DNA of 64,000 nt from Bacteroidia bacterium (GCA_030427905.1 JAUICL010000002.1:124001-188000), one strand, 5' to 3'; shown: positions 35,812-44,646, counted from the stretch's first letter. The notes: generated by a model from the letters alone, not told the origin. Numbers and translations: made by a program.

Positions 35812-36554
35812 TTCGATAGTCCGTCGAGTTGCATGCCCTGGGGCATGTTCATAAACATGTATCCAGCTGTTTTGATATCCGTAACCTGGTTTAGATTGTA
35901 CTCATTAACCGTGGTTACAGAAAGTATTTCTCCGTTGGTGTCTTCCATCACAATCTGCACCACCCCGCCTTCTGGCAGTTTGTCGGCACCTACCGAAGAA
36001 CCAGGAATACTGTTTTGACCGATGGCAAACTCCGACATCGCTTCCATCCAAAGTGAGCTTACATCTTTCGACATCCAGAGCTTATGCGTTTCCTTATCGT
36101 TGTTGTCTTTTAGAACGTACTCTTCACAAGCATAGCCCGATATCTTCTTTTTTTGACCTGTTTTTTCGAAGGTGAATTCATCGGATTCCGATTGGTCTGA
36201 TTGCATCATTTGTTGATCGTCAATGGCAGTCACAACCCCGATTTTTTGCCCATTGTTTTCGAGCAATGTGATCATTTGAAGCTTCTCCGTATCCATAATG
36301 ATCATGTTGCTATTTCCCTTGTCATCGAGTTCCATTCCAATGATGGCGCCATCAGAGAAAAGAAAGGTCAAATCTTCTGTCTGCTTGACTTTTCCGTTCT
36401 TATACATCTCTATCTGCAATTTTACATTGTGGTCAAAAGTGTATGACTCTTGCACGTCGGCAGGAGTTTGCCCAAAAGGCATATTGCTCATATCTTGAGC
36501 AAATGACGAAATACTTAAGACTAAACTGGTAATGGTTGAAATTAAGATCTTCAT
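35808..36554 (-). CDS. DUF4412 domain exported protein
   Basis: 248 residues from the ATG at 36554, which places a clean signal peptide (KILISTITSLVLSISSFAQ) at the N-terminus; a longer frame upstream has no support. The mature part is beta-rich with repeated acidic turns. The family is common in Bacteroidota and its function is unknown; it is expected in the periplasm or outer membrane. The conserved centre holds KKISGYACEEYVLKDN with a cysteine. The stop overlaps the start region of the MATE gene. Confidence 0.82.
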   Translation of the reverse strand: MKILISTITSLVLSISSFAQDMSNMPFGQTPADVQESYTFDHNVKLQIEMYKNGKVKQTEDLTFLFSDGAIIGMELDDKGNSNMIIMDTEKLQMITLLENNGQKIGVVTAIDDQQMMQSDQSESDEFTFEKTGQKKKISGYACEEYVLKDNNDKETHKLWMSKDVSSLWMEAMSEFAIGQNSIPGSSVGADKLPEGGVVQIVMEDTNGEILSVTTVNEYNLNQVTDIKTAGYMFMNMPQGMQLDGLSK

Positions 36555-36611
36555 GATTTTAGGTTTTGGCTTAGCAAATGTGCGCAATTTGATCAAACAA
36601 ACAACAAGTTT

Positions 36612-38489
36612 CTATCCGTCGTAATCGATATCGAGATCGAATCGCTTTTTGAGCTCAATCAAGACGGGATTGTCCTTGGCCATAGCTTCAAATTTTTTCT
36701 GCGGTTCGTACAGACTGTCTCCATCGTCGGTCTCTTCTTCATCAATGATCACGTCAAGAATGATCTTAAAGTTTTGCAAATCTTCTCGGATGTATTCGAG
36801 CAAGTTGGCCTTATCGTGATCTAAATCCTGTTTCTGTACGTGGTTGTCAACTAGGTATTCTACCTTGTAATCATCCTTGAGGATGGGCTTGTGCTTCGAA
36901 AGTGTAGCGAAGTAGCTTTGCTTGTCTTGTTCTTTAATGCCTTTGGCGTATCGATCCCACGAAGCCCAGAGTTGGGCCATATTAAAATCATTGACCGGCT
37001 TGCCTTCTTGAAAGCTGTTTTGATCAAAAACCGCAGCTTCGTCATTCGAGAAGCTTGATTTTTTCTTTTGGGTGCCGATGTCATTGAGCGATGGCAACCC
37101 ACGCGATTTGAGACCCGAGAGTTTGCTGCCAATTCCCCCTTTCCGGGCTTGGTTTCCAGCCGCAGGTTTTGGTTTGGGTGGGGCTTGCGTTTCTTGCGTA
37201 GGTTTCACTTCCACCTCAGGGCTGGCGGGAGTCGTGGATTTGGGTTTTTCCGGTTTAGGAGGTTCGGGTGCCGACTCCTCTACAGCCACTTCCTTTTCCA
37301 CTTTTGGTGGAATATAGGGCTCCGGTTTGGTTGAAACAGGCTCAGGACTTGACGGCGCTTTTTGCACCGGTTCCGATTGGATTGGCTCTGCTACTTGCTC
37401 AGGCTGGTCGTTTTTTTTTTCGCTCACGCCCCGCGTAAGCTCACAAATATTGAGAAGAGCTATTTCCACCAGCAGCCGCTGATTCTTGCTTCCTTTAAAT
37501 TGGGCATCTACGTCGCTCAATATGTTGAGCGCATTCAAAATAAACCGCGGATTGCAGGCTTTTGACTGCTCGGCATATTTCACCTTAATATTTTCACCCA
37601 CTTCCATGATGGCTGCAGTGCGCTCCGATGTACAGAACAGAAGGTTTCGGAAGTGGTTGGCCAGTCCAGAGACAAAATTGTGTGCATCAAACCCCTTGTT
37701 GATGATGGTGTTGAGCAAAACGATGGTACCAGACCTATTATAAGAAAGGAAGAGATCTGTCATCTGGAAATAGTAATCGTAATCGAGAATGTTCAGATTT
37801 TCGATCACCGCCTCGTAGCTCACCTTATTTCCAGCAAAGCCCACTACTTGGTCGAAAATAGAAAGCGCATCACGCAGAGCTCCATCTGCTTTTTCAGCGA
37901 TGATGTGCAAGGCGTCATTTCCCACTTCTACACCTTCTTCCACGGCTATTTTCGACAGGTGATTCACGATGTCATTGATCTGAATTCGATTGAAGTCGAA
38001 TATCTGACACCGCGATAATATGGTCGGAAGAACCTTGTGCTTCTCCGTGGTAGCCATAATGAAAATGGCATAAGGTGGGGGCTCTTCGAGCGTTTTCAGA
38101 AAGGCGTTGAATGCACTCGTGGACAGCATGTGCACCTCGTCGATGATATAGACTTTGTACTTTCCAACTTGTGGTGGGATCCGCACCTGATCGATCAGGT
38201 TTCGAATCTCATCTACCCCATTGTTCGAAGCGGCGTCGAGCTCAAAAATATTGAAGGCGTAGTCTGAATCCGGATGCTCACCATCTTGGTTTCGCTCGTT
38301 GACCACACGGGCCAAGATACGAGCACAGGTCGTTTTACCCACCCCACGTGGCCCGCAAAACAAAAAGGCCTGAGCTAGGTGGTTGTTCTCAATAGACTTG
38401 AGAAGCGTTTGGGTAATACTTTCTTGCCCCACGACAGTATCGAATGTCTGGGGTCTGTATTTTCTGGCGGAAACGACGAAATCTTCCAT
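36612..38489 (-). CDS. dnaX: DNA polymerase III tau/gamma subunit
   Basis: 625 residues from the ATG at 38489, the start that fits VSARKYRPQTFD. It is the clamp-loader ATPase and replisome organiser. Walker A is GPRGVGKTT (residues 46-54), Walker B is IIDEVHML, and the SRC sensor motif is in TILSRCQIF. The four-cysteine zinc module between Walker A and FELDAASNN is absent: the segment is short and has no cysteine pairs. Domain III ends near residue 350 and is followed by a Pro/Glu-rich linker and the tau-specific C-terminus. The A10 run at the junction is described separately. It is divergent from rpsF. Confidence 0.96.
   Translation of the reverse strand: MEDFVVSARKYRPQTFDTVVGQESITQTLLKSIENNHLAQAFLFCGPRGVGKTTCARILARVVNERNQDGEHPDSDYAFNIFELDAASNNGVDEIRNLIDQVRIPPQVGKYKVYIIDEVHMLSTSAFNAFLKTLEEPPPYAIFIMATTEKHKVLPTILSRCQIFDFNRIQINDIVNHLSKIAVEEGVEVGNDALHIIAEKADGALRDALSIFDQVVGFAGNKVSYEAVIENLNILDYDYYFQMTDLFLSYNRSGTIVLLNTIINKGFDAHNFVSGLANHFRNLLFCTSERTAAIMEVGENIKVKYAEQSKACNPRFILNALNILSDVDAQFKGSKNQRLLVEIALLNICELTRGVSEKKNDQPEQVAEPIQSEPVQKAPSSPEPVSTKPEPYIPPKVEKEVAVEESAPEPPKPEKPKSTTPASPEVEVKPTQETQAPPKPKPAAGNQARKGGIGSKLSGLKSRGLPSLNDIGTQKKKSSFSNDEAAVFDQNSFQEGKPVNDFNMAQLWASWDRYAKGIKEQDKQSYFATLSKHKPILKDDYKVEYLVDNHVQKQDLDHDKANLLEYIREDLQNFKIILDVIIDEEETDDGDSLYEPQKKFEAMAKDNPVLIELKKRFDLDIDYDG
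37411..37420 (-). promoter_or_regulatory. A10 slippage site in dnaX, likely gamma-subunit signal
   Basis: Ten consecutive A on the coding strand at codons Glu357-Asn360, right at the end of domain III. With one A added, the frame reads KKKRPA then TGA (363-residue product). With one A removed it reads TTSLSK then TAG (365 residues). Either slip gives a protein with domains I-III only, equivalent to gamma. Transcriptional slippage on an A9 run does this in Thermus dnaX, and E. coli uses a ribosomal frameshift. No strong downstream stem was searched for beyond inspection. Confidence 0.65.
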
Positions 38490-38608
38490 GAAAAAAATTG
38501 GGTTCACAAAGATATAATTCTACCCCTTGAACACGGTCAGAATTGACGTGGATCGTAGATGAATTATGCACAAATTTGTAACATCCATTTTGCGCACCAG
38601 AATATATG

Positions 38609-38638
38609 TTGTGAAAACAATGAATTTCACTACCTTTG
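38609..38638 (+). promoter_or_regulatory. Promoter of rpsF-rpsR-rplI
   Basis: The best Bacteroidota-type promoter in the window: TTG at 38609-38611, 19 bases, then TACCTTTG at 38631-38638. The rpsF ATG follows 43 bases later, with an AAAGGA ribosome-binding stretch before it. Confidence 0.8.
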
Positions 38639-38680
38639 CGCTCCATTTTAGATAAATCAATTATTAACAAAAAGGACGTT

Positions 38681-39025
38681 ATGACAAATCGTTATGAAAC
38701 CGTTTTCATCTTAACTCCCGTTTTGTCTGAAGATCAGGCAAAGGAAGCGGTTGCGAAGTACAAGTCACTTCTTAAAGATGGTGGAGCCAAGATTGTCCAC
38801 CAAGAAGATTGGGGCCTTAGAAAACTGGCTTACCCAATCCAAAAGAAATCAACAGGTTTTTATCACCTGGTAGAATTTGAAGCTGAAGGTTCAATGATCC
38901 ACGATCTTGAATTGGCATTCAGAAGAGATGAGCGCGTATTGCGTTTCCTCACTGTGAAAATGGAGAAACACGCCATTGCTTACGCAGAGAGCAGAAGAAA
39001 TAAAAAACAAACGGCTGAGGCCTAA
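38681..39025 (+). CDS. rpsF: Ribosomal protein bS6
   Basis: 114 residues from the ATG at 38681, preceded by AAAGGACGTT, a rare good Shine-Dalgarno in this window. The fold signatures are [11 protein letters not shown] at the start and [20 protein letters not shown] in the centre, then [13 protein letters not shown]. It binds 16S rRNA together with bS18 in the platform of the small subunit. First gene of the S6-S18-L9 operon. The usual single-stranded-DNA-binding protein and priB genes of proteobacterial versions are absent. Confidence 0.98.
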   Translation: MTNRYETVFILTPVLSEDQAKEAVAKYKSLLKDGGAKIVHQEDWGLRKLAYPIQKKSTGFYHLVEFEAEGSMIHDLELAFRRDERVLRFLTVKMEKHAIAYAESRRNKKQTAEA

Positions 39026-39037
39026 AACTAGAGCGAT

Positions 39038-39304
39038 ATGGCAGACAATAGCGAAATCAGATATCTTACGCCGATCAGTATTGACACTCAGAAAGAGAAA
39101 TACTGTCGTTTTAGAAAGAACAGAATCAAATTTATCGACTACAAAGACCCTAACTACCTTTTGAAGTTGGTAAATGAGCAAGGAAAAATCCTTCCTCGTC
39201 GTGTTACAGGTACTTCTATGAAGTATCAGCGCAAAGTGGCTCAAGCGATCAAAAGAGCACGTCACCTTGCACTTCTTCCTTATGTTACTGACCTTTTAAA
39301 GTAA
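39038..39304 (+). CDS. rpsR: Ribosomal protein bS18
   Basis: 88 residues with [18 protein letters not shown] and the basic C-terminal core [12 protein letters not shown]...[19 protein letters not shown], which is diagnostic. One cysteine remains of the possible zinc site, so this is the zinc-independent form. It lies 12 bp after rpsF and 6 bp before rplI. Confidence 0.98.
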   Translation: MADNSEIRYLTPISIDTQKEKYCRFRKNRIKFIDYKDPNYLLKLVNEQGKILPRRVTGTSMKYQRKVAQAIKRARHLALLPYVTDLLK

Positions 39305-39310
39305 GCGATC

Positions 39311-39757
39311 ATGGAGATTATTCTTAAACAAGATATAGAGAACCTGGGCTATAAGGACGACCTAGTGACTGTAAAGCCAGGGTATGCAAGAAATTACCTT
39401 ATTCCGAATGGAATGGCAATCAATGCAACGGCTGCTGAAAAGAAGATCCTTGCTGAGAACATGAAGCAACGCGCTCACAAAGAAGCGAAGGTTAAAGAAG
39501 AAGCAGCTAAAACAGCTGAAGCTTTGGCAAACCAAACGTTCAAAATCGGAGCGAAGGTTGGTGAGAATGGTAAGATCTTCGGATCTGTTAACACCATCCA
39601 AGTGGCTGATGCAATCGAAGCTGCTGGATTTAAGGTAGATCGTAAGCGCATCGTTATCAAAAATGAGCCGATCAAGCAGATTGGAGTATACGAAGCTGAC
39701 GTAGCACTACACAAAGAAGTTTCTCAAACGATCAAATTTGAGATCGTAGGAGAGTAA
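39311..39757 (+). CDS. rplI: Ribosomal protein bL9
   Basis: 148 residues with the N-terminal L9 signature EIILKQDIENLGYKDDLVTVKPGYARNYLIP region (residues 2-32), the long connecting helix (~41-75) and the C-terminal rRNA-binding domain. Last gene of the operon, closed by an intrinsic terminator 23 bp downstream. Confidence 0.98.
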   Translation: MEIILKQDIENLGYKDDLVTVKPGYARNYLIPNGMAINATAAEKKILAENMKQRAHKEAKVKEEAAKTAEALANQTFKIGAKVGENGKIFGSVNTIQVADAIEAAGFKVDRKRIVIKNEPIKQIGVYEADVALHKEVSQTIKFEIVGE

Positions 39758-39780
39758 GCTTCTCATCATATTGAATGAAG

Positions 39781-39815
39781 AACCCTGACATCAATTGTCA
39801 GGGTTTTTTATTTTT
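39781..39815 (+). terminator. Rho-independent terminator of the rpsF-rpsR-rplI operon
   Basis: 10-bp stem AACCCTGACA/TGTCAGGGTT (39781-39790 with 39796-39805), then TTTTATTTTT. Confidence 0.92.
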
Positions 39816-39834
39816 AGCATCATCAATTCGTGTT

Positions 39835-40764
39835 ATGGTGAGATCAATTCTGTGCAAAGTCTTATTCGTTTTCGGAGTGTGTGTTGCTTTTGGTTCTCAA
39901 AAAGCGCAAGCACAAGACTTGATCGTTACGCTGCAAGGCGATTCGATAGAATCAAAAATCAGAGAGGTTACCGACCAGTTTATTTTCTACCGGACCAAAG
40001 AGAGTAGAAAAGAAGATCTCGTTATTTCTCGCCGCGAGGTGCTCGATTTTAGGTACGGGTTTTATTCTGAGCATATTGATGACTATGAAGAAATAAAAGT
40101 TGTGGATCCCCAAAAGCACGATCGCATTCAAGTGTATGGTAGTGCCGGATATGCTCGCTCCACGGCAATCGACGAAGATGCCAATCAGGAATTCATCAAC
40201 GAGTATTTGGAAGAGCTGAAAAACGGATGGTATTTTGATGTAGGGGTCCGCGGGTACTTCACCGAAAGATTTGGTCTGGGGTTCGAATTCACCCAGTCAA
40301 AATTCAATAACGAATTGGCAAACATAGGGTTAGATTTGGATACGACGACCTATTTTGGCAATTTATCAGATCAGATTACCATGAACCACTTTGGTGTCAA
40401 TTTCATCTACCGAATTCCGTTCAAAAACTCGGGGACGAGCGTCATATTATCCGGTGGAATGGGTTATTCGACTTACACAAACGATGCTGAGTTAATCTGG
40501 GATTATACGCTAGAAGCAAGTACTATAGGGATGATGTTTAGCGGTGAGCTCGTCTTGCCCTTGGGTGGCAATGTGTACCTTCCTATAAAGCTTAAGCTAC
40601 ACAGTGTGGCTTATACCAATTTTGATATTACCTATGGCGATGCTATAGTCCGAAACCAACTGCGGCCCGTTGAATTCGAAGATATTCTCGAATCATCCTA
40701 CGAGGATGAGTTTATCTCGGGGGCAAGGCTCGAGGTCGGTGGTGGAATTTTATTCGCCTTCTAA
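39835..40764 (+). CDS. Outer-membrane beta-barrel-like protein
   Basis: 309 residues from the ATG at 39835, which gives a signal peptide (SILCKVLFVFGVCVAFGSQKAQA). The first ~70 mature residues are a small domain (DLIVTLQGDSIESKIREV) common in Bacteroidota exported proteins. The rest alternates polar and aromatic residues in beta-strand fashion with G-rich turns (YFDVGVRGYFTERFGLGFEF, GGMGYSTYTNDAE), and the last residue is Phe, as expected for an outer membrane barrel. The function is unknown. It overlaps the end of the convergent antiporter gene by 15 bp. Confidence 0.75.
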   Translation: MVRSILCKVLFVFGVCVAFGSQKAQAQDLIVTLQGDSIESKIREVTDQFIFYRTKESRKEDLVISRREVLDFRYGFYSEHIDDYEEIKVVDPQKHDRIQVYGSAGYARSTAIDEDANQEFINEYLEELKNGWYFDVGVRGYFTERFGLGFEFTQSKFNNELANIGLDLDTTTYFGNLSDQITMNHFGVNFIYRIPFKNSGTSVILSGGMGYSTYTNDAELIWDYTLEASTIGMMFSGELVLPLGGNVYLPIKLKLHSVAYTNFDITYGDAIVRNQLRPVEFEDILESSYEDEFISGARLEVGGGILFAF

Positions 40765-42000
40765 AGCAAGGTTTCCCTCGTCAGATGCAGTGCTCCCATT
40801 TTCTGAACTAGCACTTTCTTCACTCGTTTCCTTCTCTTTAGTGGTAGCTACCAGGCCATATGTCATAATCAAACTCGTGGCTAGGATTACAAAGAGTAGC
40901 AAACCATCGGCTGTGTCGCTAAGGCGCATGGAGTCGGGGATGGAGTAAAACAGAAGTATGCTAATCAACCCACGAGGGCTGATAAATAACAAGGGCAAAA
41001 GCCTAGACTTGGAAACATACTTGAGGTAAAGACCCCTCACTACATAGATGATTCCGACTATGATTAGTCCGTTCATGAGCACCGACAGGCTGAGTAGCGA
41101 ATTGATATCCATGTTGTATCCGAAAATCAAGAAAAAGAAAGTCCGAATAATAAATGCGCTTTCGGCAGTCAGAAGCAAAAACTGATTCAAGTCGTTCCGC
41201 AACTTATCGTAGAGCAGGTATTTCTTGAATTTGGCAATTGGAATCATCTCGGCGTTGTTCAAAAACAACCCAAGGAAGAGTACCACAATAAGCGATGATA
41301 GATGGTAGTACTTTCCGATGGCGTAGACCAGAATAAGAAGCGACAAGATCAAGAAGAACTTGATGTGATGGGTAATCCGCTTCATGAGAAAGAGAAATAC
41401 GATCGAAATAACCTGCGCAAACACCAAGGTGATGATGGTGTCTTGGGTTAGGTTCAAGTAGCTTTTTATACCGTATGTCTCATTCTGAATGGCAAAGTTG
41501 AAGAACATGATTCCGAGTATGTCGGAAAAGGATGAGTCGTAGATGACAAATTCCCGATCGGCTTTATTCAAATCTGCTACCGAAGGAATGGCAATGGCCG
41601 AACTAATGATGCCCAGCGGGATGGAGTTTACTAAACAGGTTTGAAAGGGCAGGTGGGTGACATACCTAAAAATAAATGTGATAACGAGCGAAGTGGCAAT
41701 CAGGATAAAAAAGGCTGAGCCAAAGGTCTTTCGAATAAGCTTGAGTTTGTCTTTCTCAAACCTGAGCTCGAGCGCTCCTTCTAGTACGATGAGTACAAGC
41801 CCCACTGTACCAATTACGGGCAATGCCTGGCTTACGTTGAGCGAGTCAATACCAAAGTAGTGAAGGATGTACTGAAGTCCCAGACCCGTTCCAAACAAGA
41901 GTAAAACTGAAGGAATCTTAGTTCTCTTAGCTACTAAGTCGAAGATGTAAGAAAATACAACGACTAAGCTTAAGAAAATGAGTATGTAAGTAGTATCCAA
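40750..42000 (-). CDS. Cation:proton antiporter (CPA family)
   Basis: 416 residues, about 12 hydrophobic segments and a short acidic Ser-rich tail (EESASSENGSTASDEGN). The N-terminal transmembrane half has IPSVLLLFGTGLGLQYIL and LVLIVLEGALELRF, the pattern of NhaP/KefB-type sodium or potassium/proton exchangers. The ion-binding acidic residue is probably in SSFSDILGIMFFNF. No TrkA-type regulatory domain is attached. The ion is not determined. The Na+ economy implied by the Nqr operon makes Na+/H+ exchange plausible. Confidence 0.87.
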   Translation of the reverse strand: MDTTYILIFLSLVVVFSYIFDLVAKRTKIPSVLLLFGTGLGLQYILHYFGIDSLNVSQALPVIGTVGLVLIVLEGALELRFEKDKLKLIRKTFGSAFFILIATSLVITFIFRYVTHLPFQTCLVNSIPLGIISSAIAIPSVADLNKADREFVIYDSSFSDILGIMFFNFAIQNETYGIKSYLNLTQDTIITLVFAQVISIVFLFLMKRITHHIKFFLILSLLILVYAIGKYYHLSSLIVVLFLGLFLNNAEMIPIAKFKKYLLYDKLRNDLNQFLLLTAESAFIIRTFFFLIFGYNMDINSLLSLSVLMNGLIIVGIIYVVRGLYLKYVSKSRLLPLLFISPRGLISILLFYSIPDSMRLSDTADGLLLFVILATSLIMTYGLVATTKEKETSEESASSENGSTASDEGNLALEGE

Positions 42001-42105
42001 TAAAAGCCGCTAACAAAAGTCACGAATGTAAGATATCCGTTCCAGACTTATTAAATCTAAAACGGATAATTCATCTTACAACACGTCTTGGAAGAACATG
42101 TTTGG

Positions 42106-42264
42106 TTAAAAAAATACCATGGTAAACGCGGCCGATGACGACATCACCAGAACGAGAAGTACAATCAAAAGTTTGTACCTAAAAGTCGCGCTAATCTCGC
42201 CTACGGCGTCTGGGAAAAGGAATACGTAGATTTTATCTACCGCTTTCCTGATGTAAGTAGACAT
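42106..42264 (-). CDS. 52-residue single-pass membrane protein
   Basis: A complete small frame (ATG at 42264, TAA at 42106). It starts with a basic amphipathic segment (STYIRKAVDKIYVFLF), has a soluble stretch (PDAVGEISATFRYK) and ends in one hydrophobic helix (LLIVLLVLVMSSSAAFTMVFF). A good promoter (TTG, 17 bases, TAGCTTTG) lies 55 bases upstream on the same strand. Function unknown, family not recognised. Length alone is weak evidence, so conservation should decide. Confidence 0.6.
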   Translation of the reverse strand: MSTYIRKAVDKIYVFLFPDAVGEISATFRYKLLIVLLVLVMSSSAAFTMVFF

Positions 42265-42318
42265 ACAGCACTAGGTTTTGGTTGGTTTGGTTGTTAACAA
42301 ATTAACATTTGTTCGCTA

Positions 42319-42346
42319 CAAAGCTAGCAAAAAAATGGGGAACCAA
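42319..42346 (-). promoter_or_regulatory. Promoter of the 52-residue membrane protein gene
   Basis: On the - strand: TTG (42346-42344), 17-base spacer, TAGCTTTG (42326-42319). Both elements match the Bacteroidota sigma-A-type consensus. Confidence 0.6.
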
Positions 42347-42535
42347 GGCCAAACAAGGCCTGATCTGAAAGCTTAATACCAATGACCGATTGGCTTAACA
42401 ATTTCTTTAAATTCAAGGGGTTCCGATCAGTTTTCCAATTCTTAAAAGGTTTTATGGATCACAGAGATGGGTTGCTGGTCTTTGCCTTTAAATTTATTAA
42501 CAGGGATAAAAAGATGTAGGATAGTATCGTCTAAA

Positions 42536-42826
42536 TTACTCGTCGAGAATGACAAAAATCTCTTCGTTCTCGCGTTTCATTTTGTACTGCTCGCGTGCAA
42601 ATTTTTCAAGCGACTCCTTGTTGGTCGTCAACTCAATGGTTTGGTTTTTCGCATTCTCCGTGTCGGCCTTCAGGTATTCCATTTGCTCGTGGAGTTGACC
42701 GATTTCGTATCTGATCTTCATCTGCGAAATCAAATCGTGCGAATGAAAAAACGTGATATACACAAAAACCCCAATCAAGGTTAGTGCATATCGGTTTTTA
42801 AGAATCTTGGGAATGCGCTGTTGCAT
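42536..42826 (-). CDS. FtsB/DivIC-like septum formation initiator
   Basis: 96 residues: short cytoplasmic N-terminus, one membrane helix (residues ~13-28, ALTLIGVFVYITFF), then a coiled coil of heptads (about 32-75, YEIGQLHEQMEYLKADTENAK) and the conserved end LEKFAREQYKMKRENEEIFVI. This matches the septum formation initiator (DivIC/FtsB) family, which links FtsL and FtsQ in the divisome. The segment EKFAREQYKM is the characteristic one. It is preceded by pruA on the same strand, but a terminator separates them. Confidence 0.9.
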   Translation of the reverse strand: MQQRIPKILKNRYALTLIGVFVYITFFHSHDLISQMKIRYEIGQLHEQMEYLKADTENAKNQTIELTTNKESLEKFAREQYKMKRENEEIFVILDE

Positions 42827-42857
42827 GTGTTAAAAGTACAGGTTATGGATGCGTTCA

Positions 42858-42892
42858 AAAAAAGAAGGCCCCTATTTTATAAACAGGGGCCT
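42858..42892 (-). terminator. Rho-independent terminator of pruA
   Basis: 8-bp stem AGGCCCCT/AGGGGCCT (42866-42873 with 42885-42892) and, on the - strand, TCTTTTTTT. Confidence 0.85.
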
Positions 42893-42913
42893 ATTCAATT
42901 TATTGTGGTCTAT

Positions 42914-44542
42914 TTACCCCAAGAATGGGTATCGGTAATCAGTTGGTGGAACGAGTGTTTCCTTGATTGTTCGTGGCGAAACCCAGCGCAACAAGTTTAG
43001 GTAAGACCCGGCTTTATCATTGGTTCCAGATCCTCGAGCACCACCAAATGGCTGCTGACCTACTACGGCTCCCGTTGGCTTGTCGTTAATGTAGAAATTA
43101 CCCGCAGCGTTCTCAAGAGCTTTGGCAGCTTTGGCAATGGCGTAACGATCTTTTGAGAAGATTGCTCCTGTCAAAGCGTACTCCGAAGTTTCATCAACCA
43201 ATGTGAGAATCGAATCAAAATCTTCAGCGTCGTAAACGTAAATAGTGATCACTGGACCAAAGATTTCTTCGCACATGGTTCTGAACTTTGGATTCGTTGT
43301 GACCACTACCGTTGGCTCGATGAAATATCCTTTCGAACCATCGTAATTTCCTCCAGCTATGATTTCCGCATCCTCCTGCGTTTTGATAAAGTCAATGTAC
43401 CCTGTGATTTTGTCGAATGAGCGCTTATCAATTACGGCATTCACAAAGTTTTTAAAGTCTTGAGGGGGACCCACTTTGAATGAATTCACATCGGCAACCA
43501 CCTGCTCTTTTACTTCATCCCAAATATTGTTTGGAATATAGGCTCTTGAAGCTGCTGAACATTTTTGACCTTGGAATTCGAATGCACCACGCGAAATAGC
43601 TGTAGCCACCTCTTTGGCGTTGGCGCTTTTGTGTGCTACTATAAAGTCTTTTCCACCAGTTTCACCTACTATGCGTGGATACGTTTTGTAAAGGTCAATA
43701 TTGGTTCCTATTTCCTTCCACAAAGCCTTGAATACAGCGGTAGATCCGGTAAAGTGAAGACCAGAAAAATCAGGGTGCTTAAATACCACATCTCCTGCCA
43801 CTGGTCCATCCACGGTTACCATGTTGATGACTCCATCGGGAAGGCCAGCTTCTTTGAAAATCTTCATGATCAAGTTGGCTGAGTAAATTTGAGTGTCGGC
43901 TGGTTTCCAAACACACACATTACCCATCATGGCAGCAGAAGCAGGGAGGTTGGCCGCAATAGCTGTGAAGTTGAATGGCGTGATGCAAAACACGAACCCT
44001 TCAAGAGGACGATACTCCATTCTATTCCAAATACCAGGTGAGCTAATTGGCTGGTTCTGGTAAATTTCTTCCATGAAATACGCATTGAAACGCAAGAAAT
44101 CGATCAGCTCACAAACTGCATCAATTTCTGATTGAAAAGCATTCTTACTCTGAGCCACCATCGTAGCAGCATTCATTTCGTAACGGTAAGGACCCGCTAT
44201 CAAGTCTGCCGCTTTCAAGAAGATAGAAGCGCGGTGCTCCCAGCTTAGACTTGCCCACTCAGATCTGGCATCTAAGGCAGCATCAATAGCTGCATTTACA
44301 TGGCTGGCATCTCCGTAATTACCACGCCCTACTACCTTCCCATGATCAAATGGAGGAGTTAGGTCAATTTTGTTATTCGTTCGCACTTCGTCACTACCGA
44401 TATACATCGGGACGTCAATAGGGTCTTGTGTGTACAAGGTGTTGAATGCACTTTCGAGTTTTGCTCTCTCTGGCGATCCAGGTGCATAGTCGAAAACAGG
44501 TTCGTTTACTGGAAATGGTATCTGATATACTCCTTTTGGCAT
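42914..44542 (-). CDS. pruA: L-glutamate gamma-semialdehyde (P5C) dehydrogenase
   Basis: 542 residues, the length of the group-1 P5C dehydrogenases. It oxidises glutamate semialdehyde to glutamate with NAD+, the second step of proline breakdown. The catalytic Cys is in FQGQKCSAASRAY, the general-base Glu in GETGGKD, and the cofactor site includes FTGSTAVFKALW. No proline dehydrogenase (PutA/PRODH) gene is next to it. It is divergent from the large sensor kinase, with a -7 box 35 bases upstream of the ATG. Confidence 0.95.
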   Translation of the reverse strand: MPKGVYQIPFPVNEPVFDYAPGSPERAKLESAFNTLYTQDPIDVPMYIGSDEVRTNNKIDLTPPFDHGKVVGRGNYGDASHVNAAIDAALDARSEWASLSWEHRASIFLKAADLIAGPYRYEMNAATMVAQSKNAFQSEIDAVCELIDFLRFNAYFMEEIYQNQPISSPGIWNRMEYRPLEGFVFCITPFNFTAIAANLPASAAMMGNVCVWKPADTQIYSANLIMKIFKEAGLPDGVINMVTVDGPVAGDVVFKHPDFSGLHFTGSTAVFKALWKEIGTNIDLYKTYPRIVGETGGKDFIVAHKSANAKEVATAISRGAFEFQGQKCSAASRAYIPNNIWDEVKEQVVADVNSFKVGPPQDFKNFVNAVIDKRSFDKITGYIDFIKTQEDAEIIAGGNYDGSKGYFIEPTVVVTTNPKFRTMCEEIFGPVITIYVYDAEDFDSILTLVDETSEYALTGAIFSKDRYAIAKAAKALENAAGNFYINDKPTGAVVGQQPFGGARGSGTNDKAGSYLNLLRWVSPRTIKETLVPPTDYRYPFLG

Positions 44543-44577
44543 AGTTCCGCGTTTTAAATTGATGCGTTTTGAAAGTG

Positions 44578-44585
44578 CAAAAATA
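44578..44585 (-). promoter_or_regulatory. -7 box (TATTTTTG) of pruA
   Basis: A perfect TAnnTTTG match on the - strand, 35 bases upstream of the pruA ATG; no well-placed -33 TTG. Confidence 0.5.
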
Positions 44586-44646
44586 GTAAAATCTCACGCC
44601 TTGTTTGGTGGGATTAATTGGACTGGAAAACTCTGTATGTAATCAT

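Noticed and set aside
36555-36596. Extension of the DUF4412 protein by 14 residues
   Set aside because: It would put basic residues ahead of a good signal peptide; the ATG at 36554 is cleaner.
42382-42519. 45-residue basic, Phe-rich frame (ATG at 42382) between the small membrane gene and the FtsB-like gene
   Set aside because: No promoter box or ribosome site upstream, and its composition (KFKGFRSVFQF) is what AT-rich spacer gives by chance.
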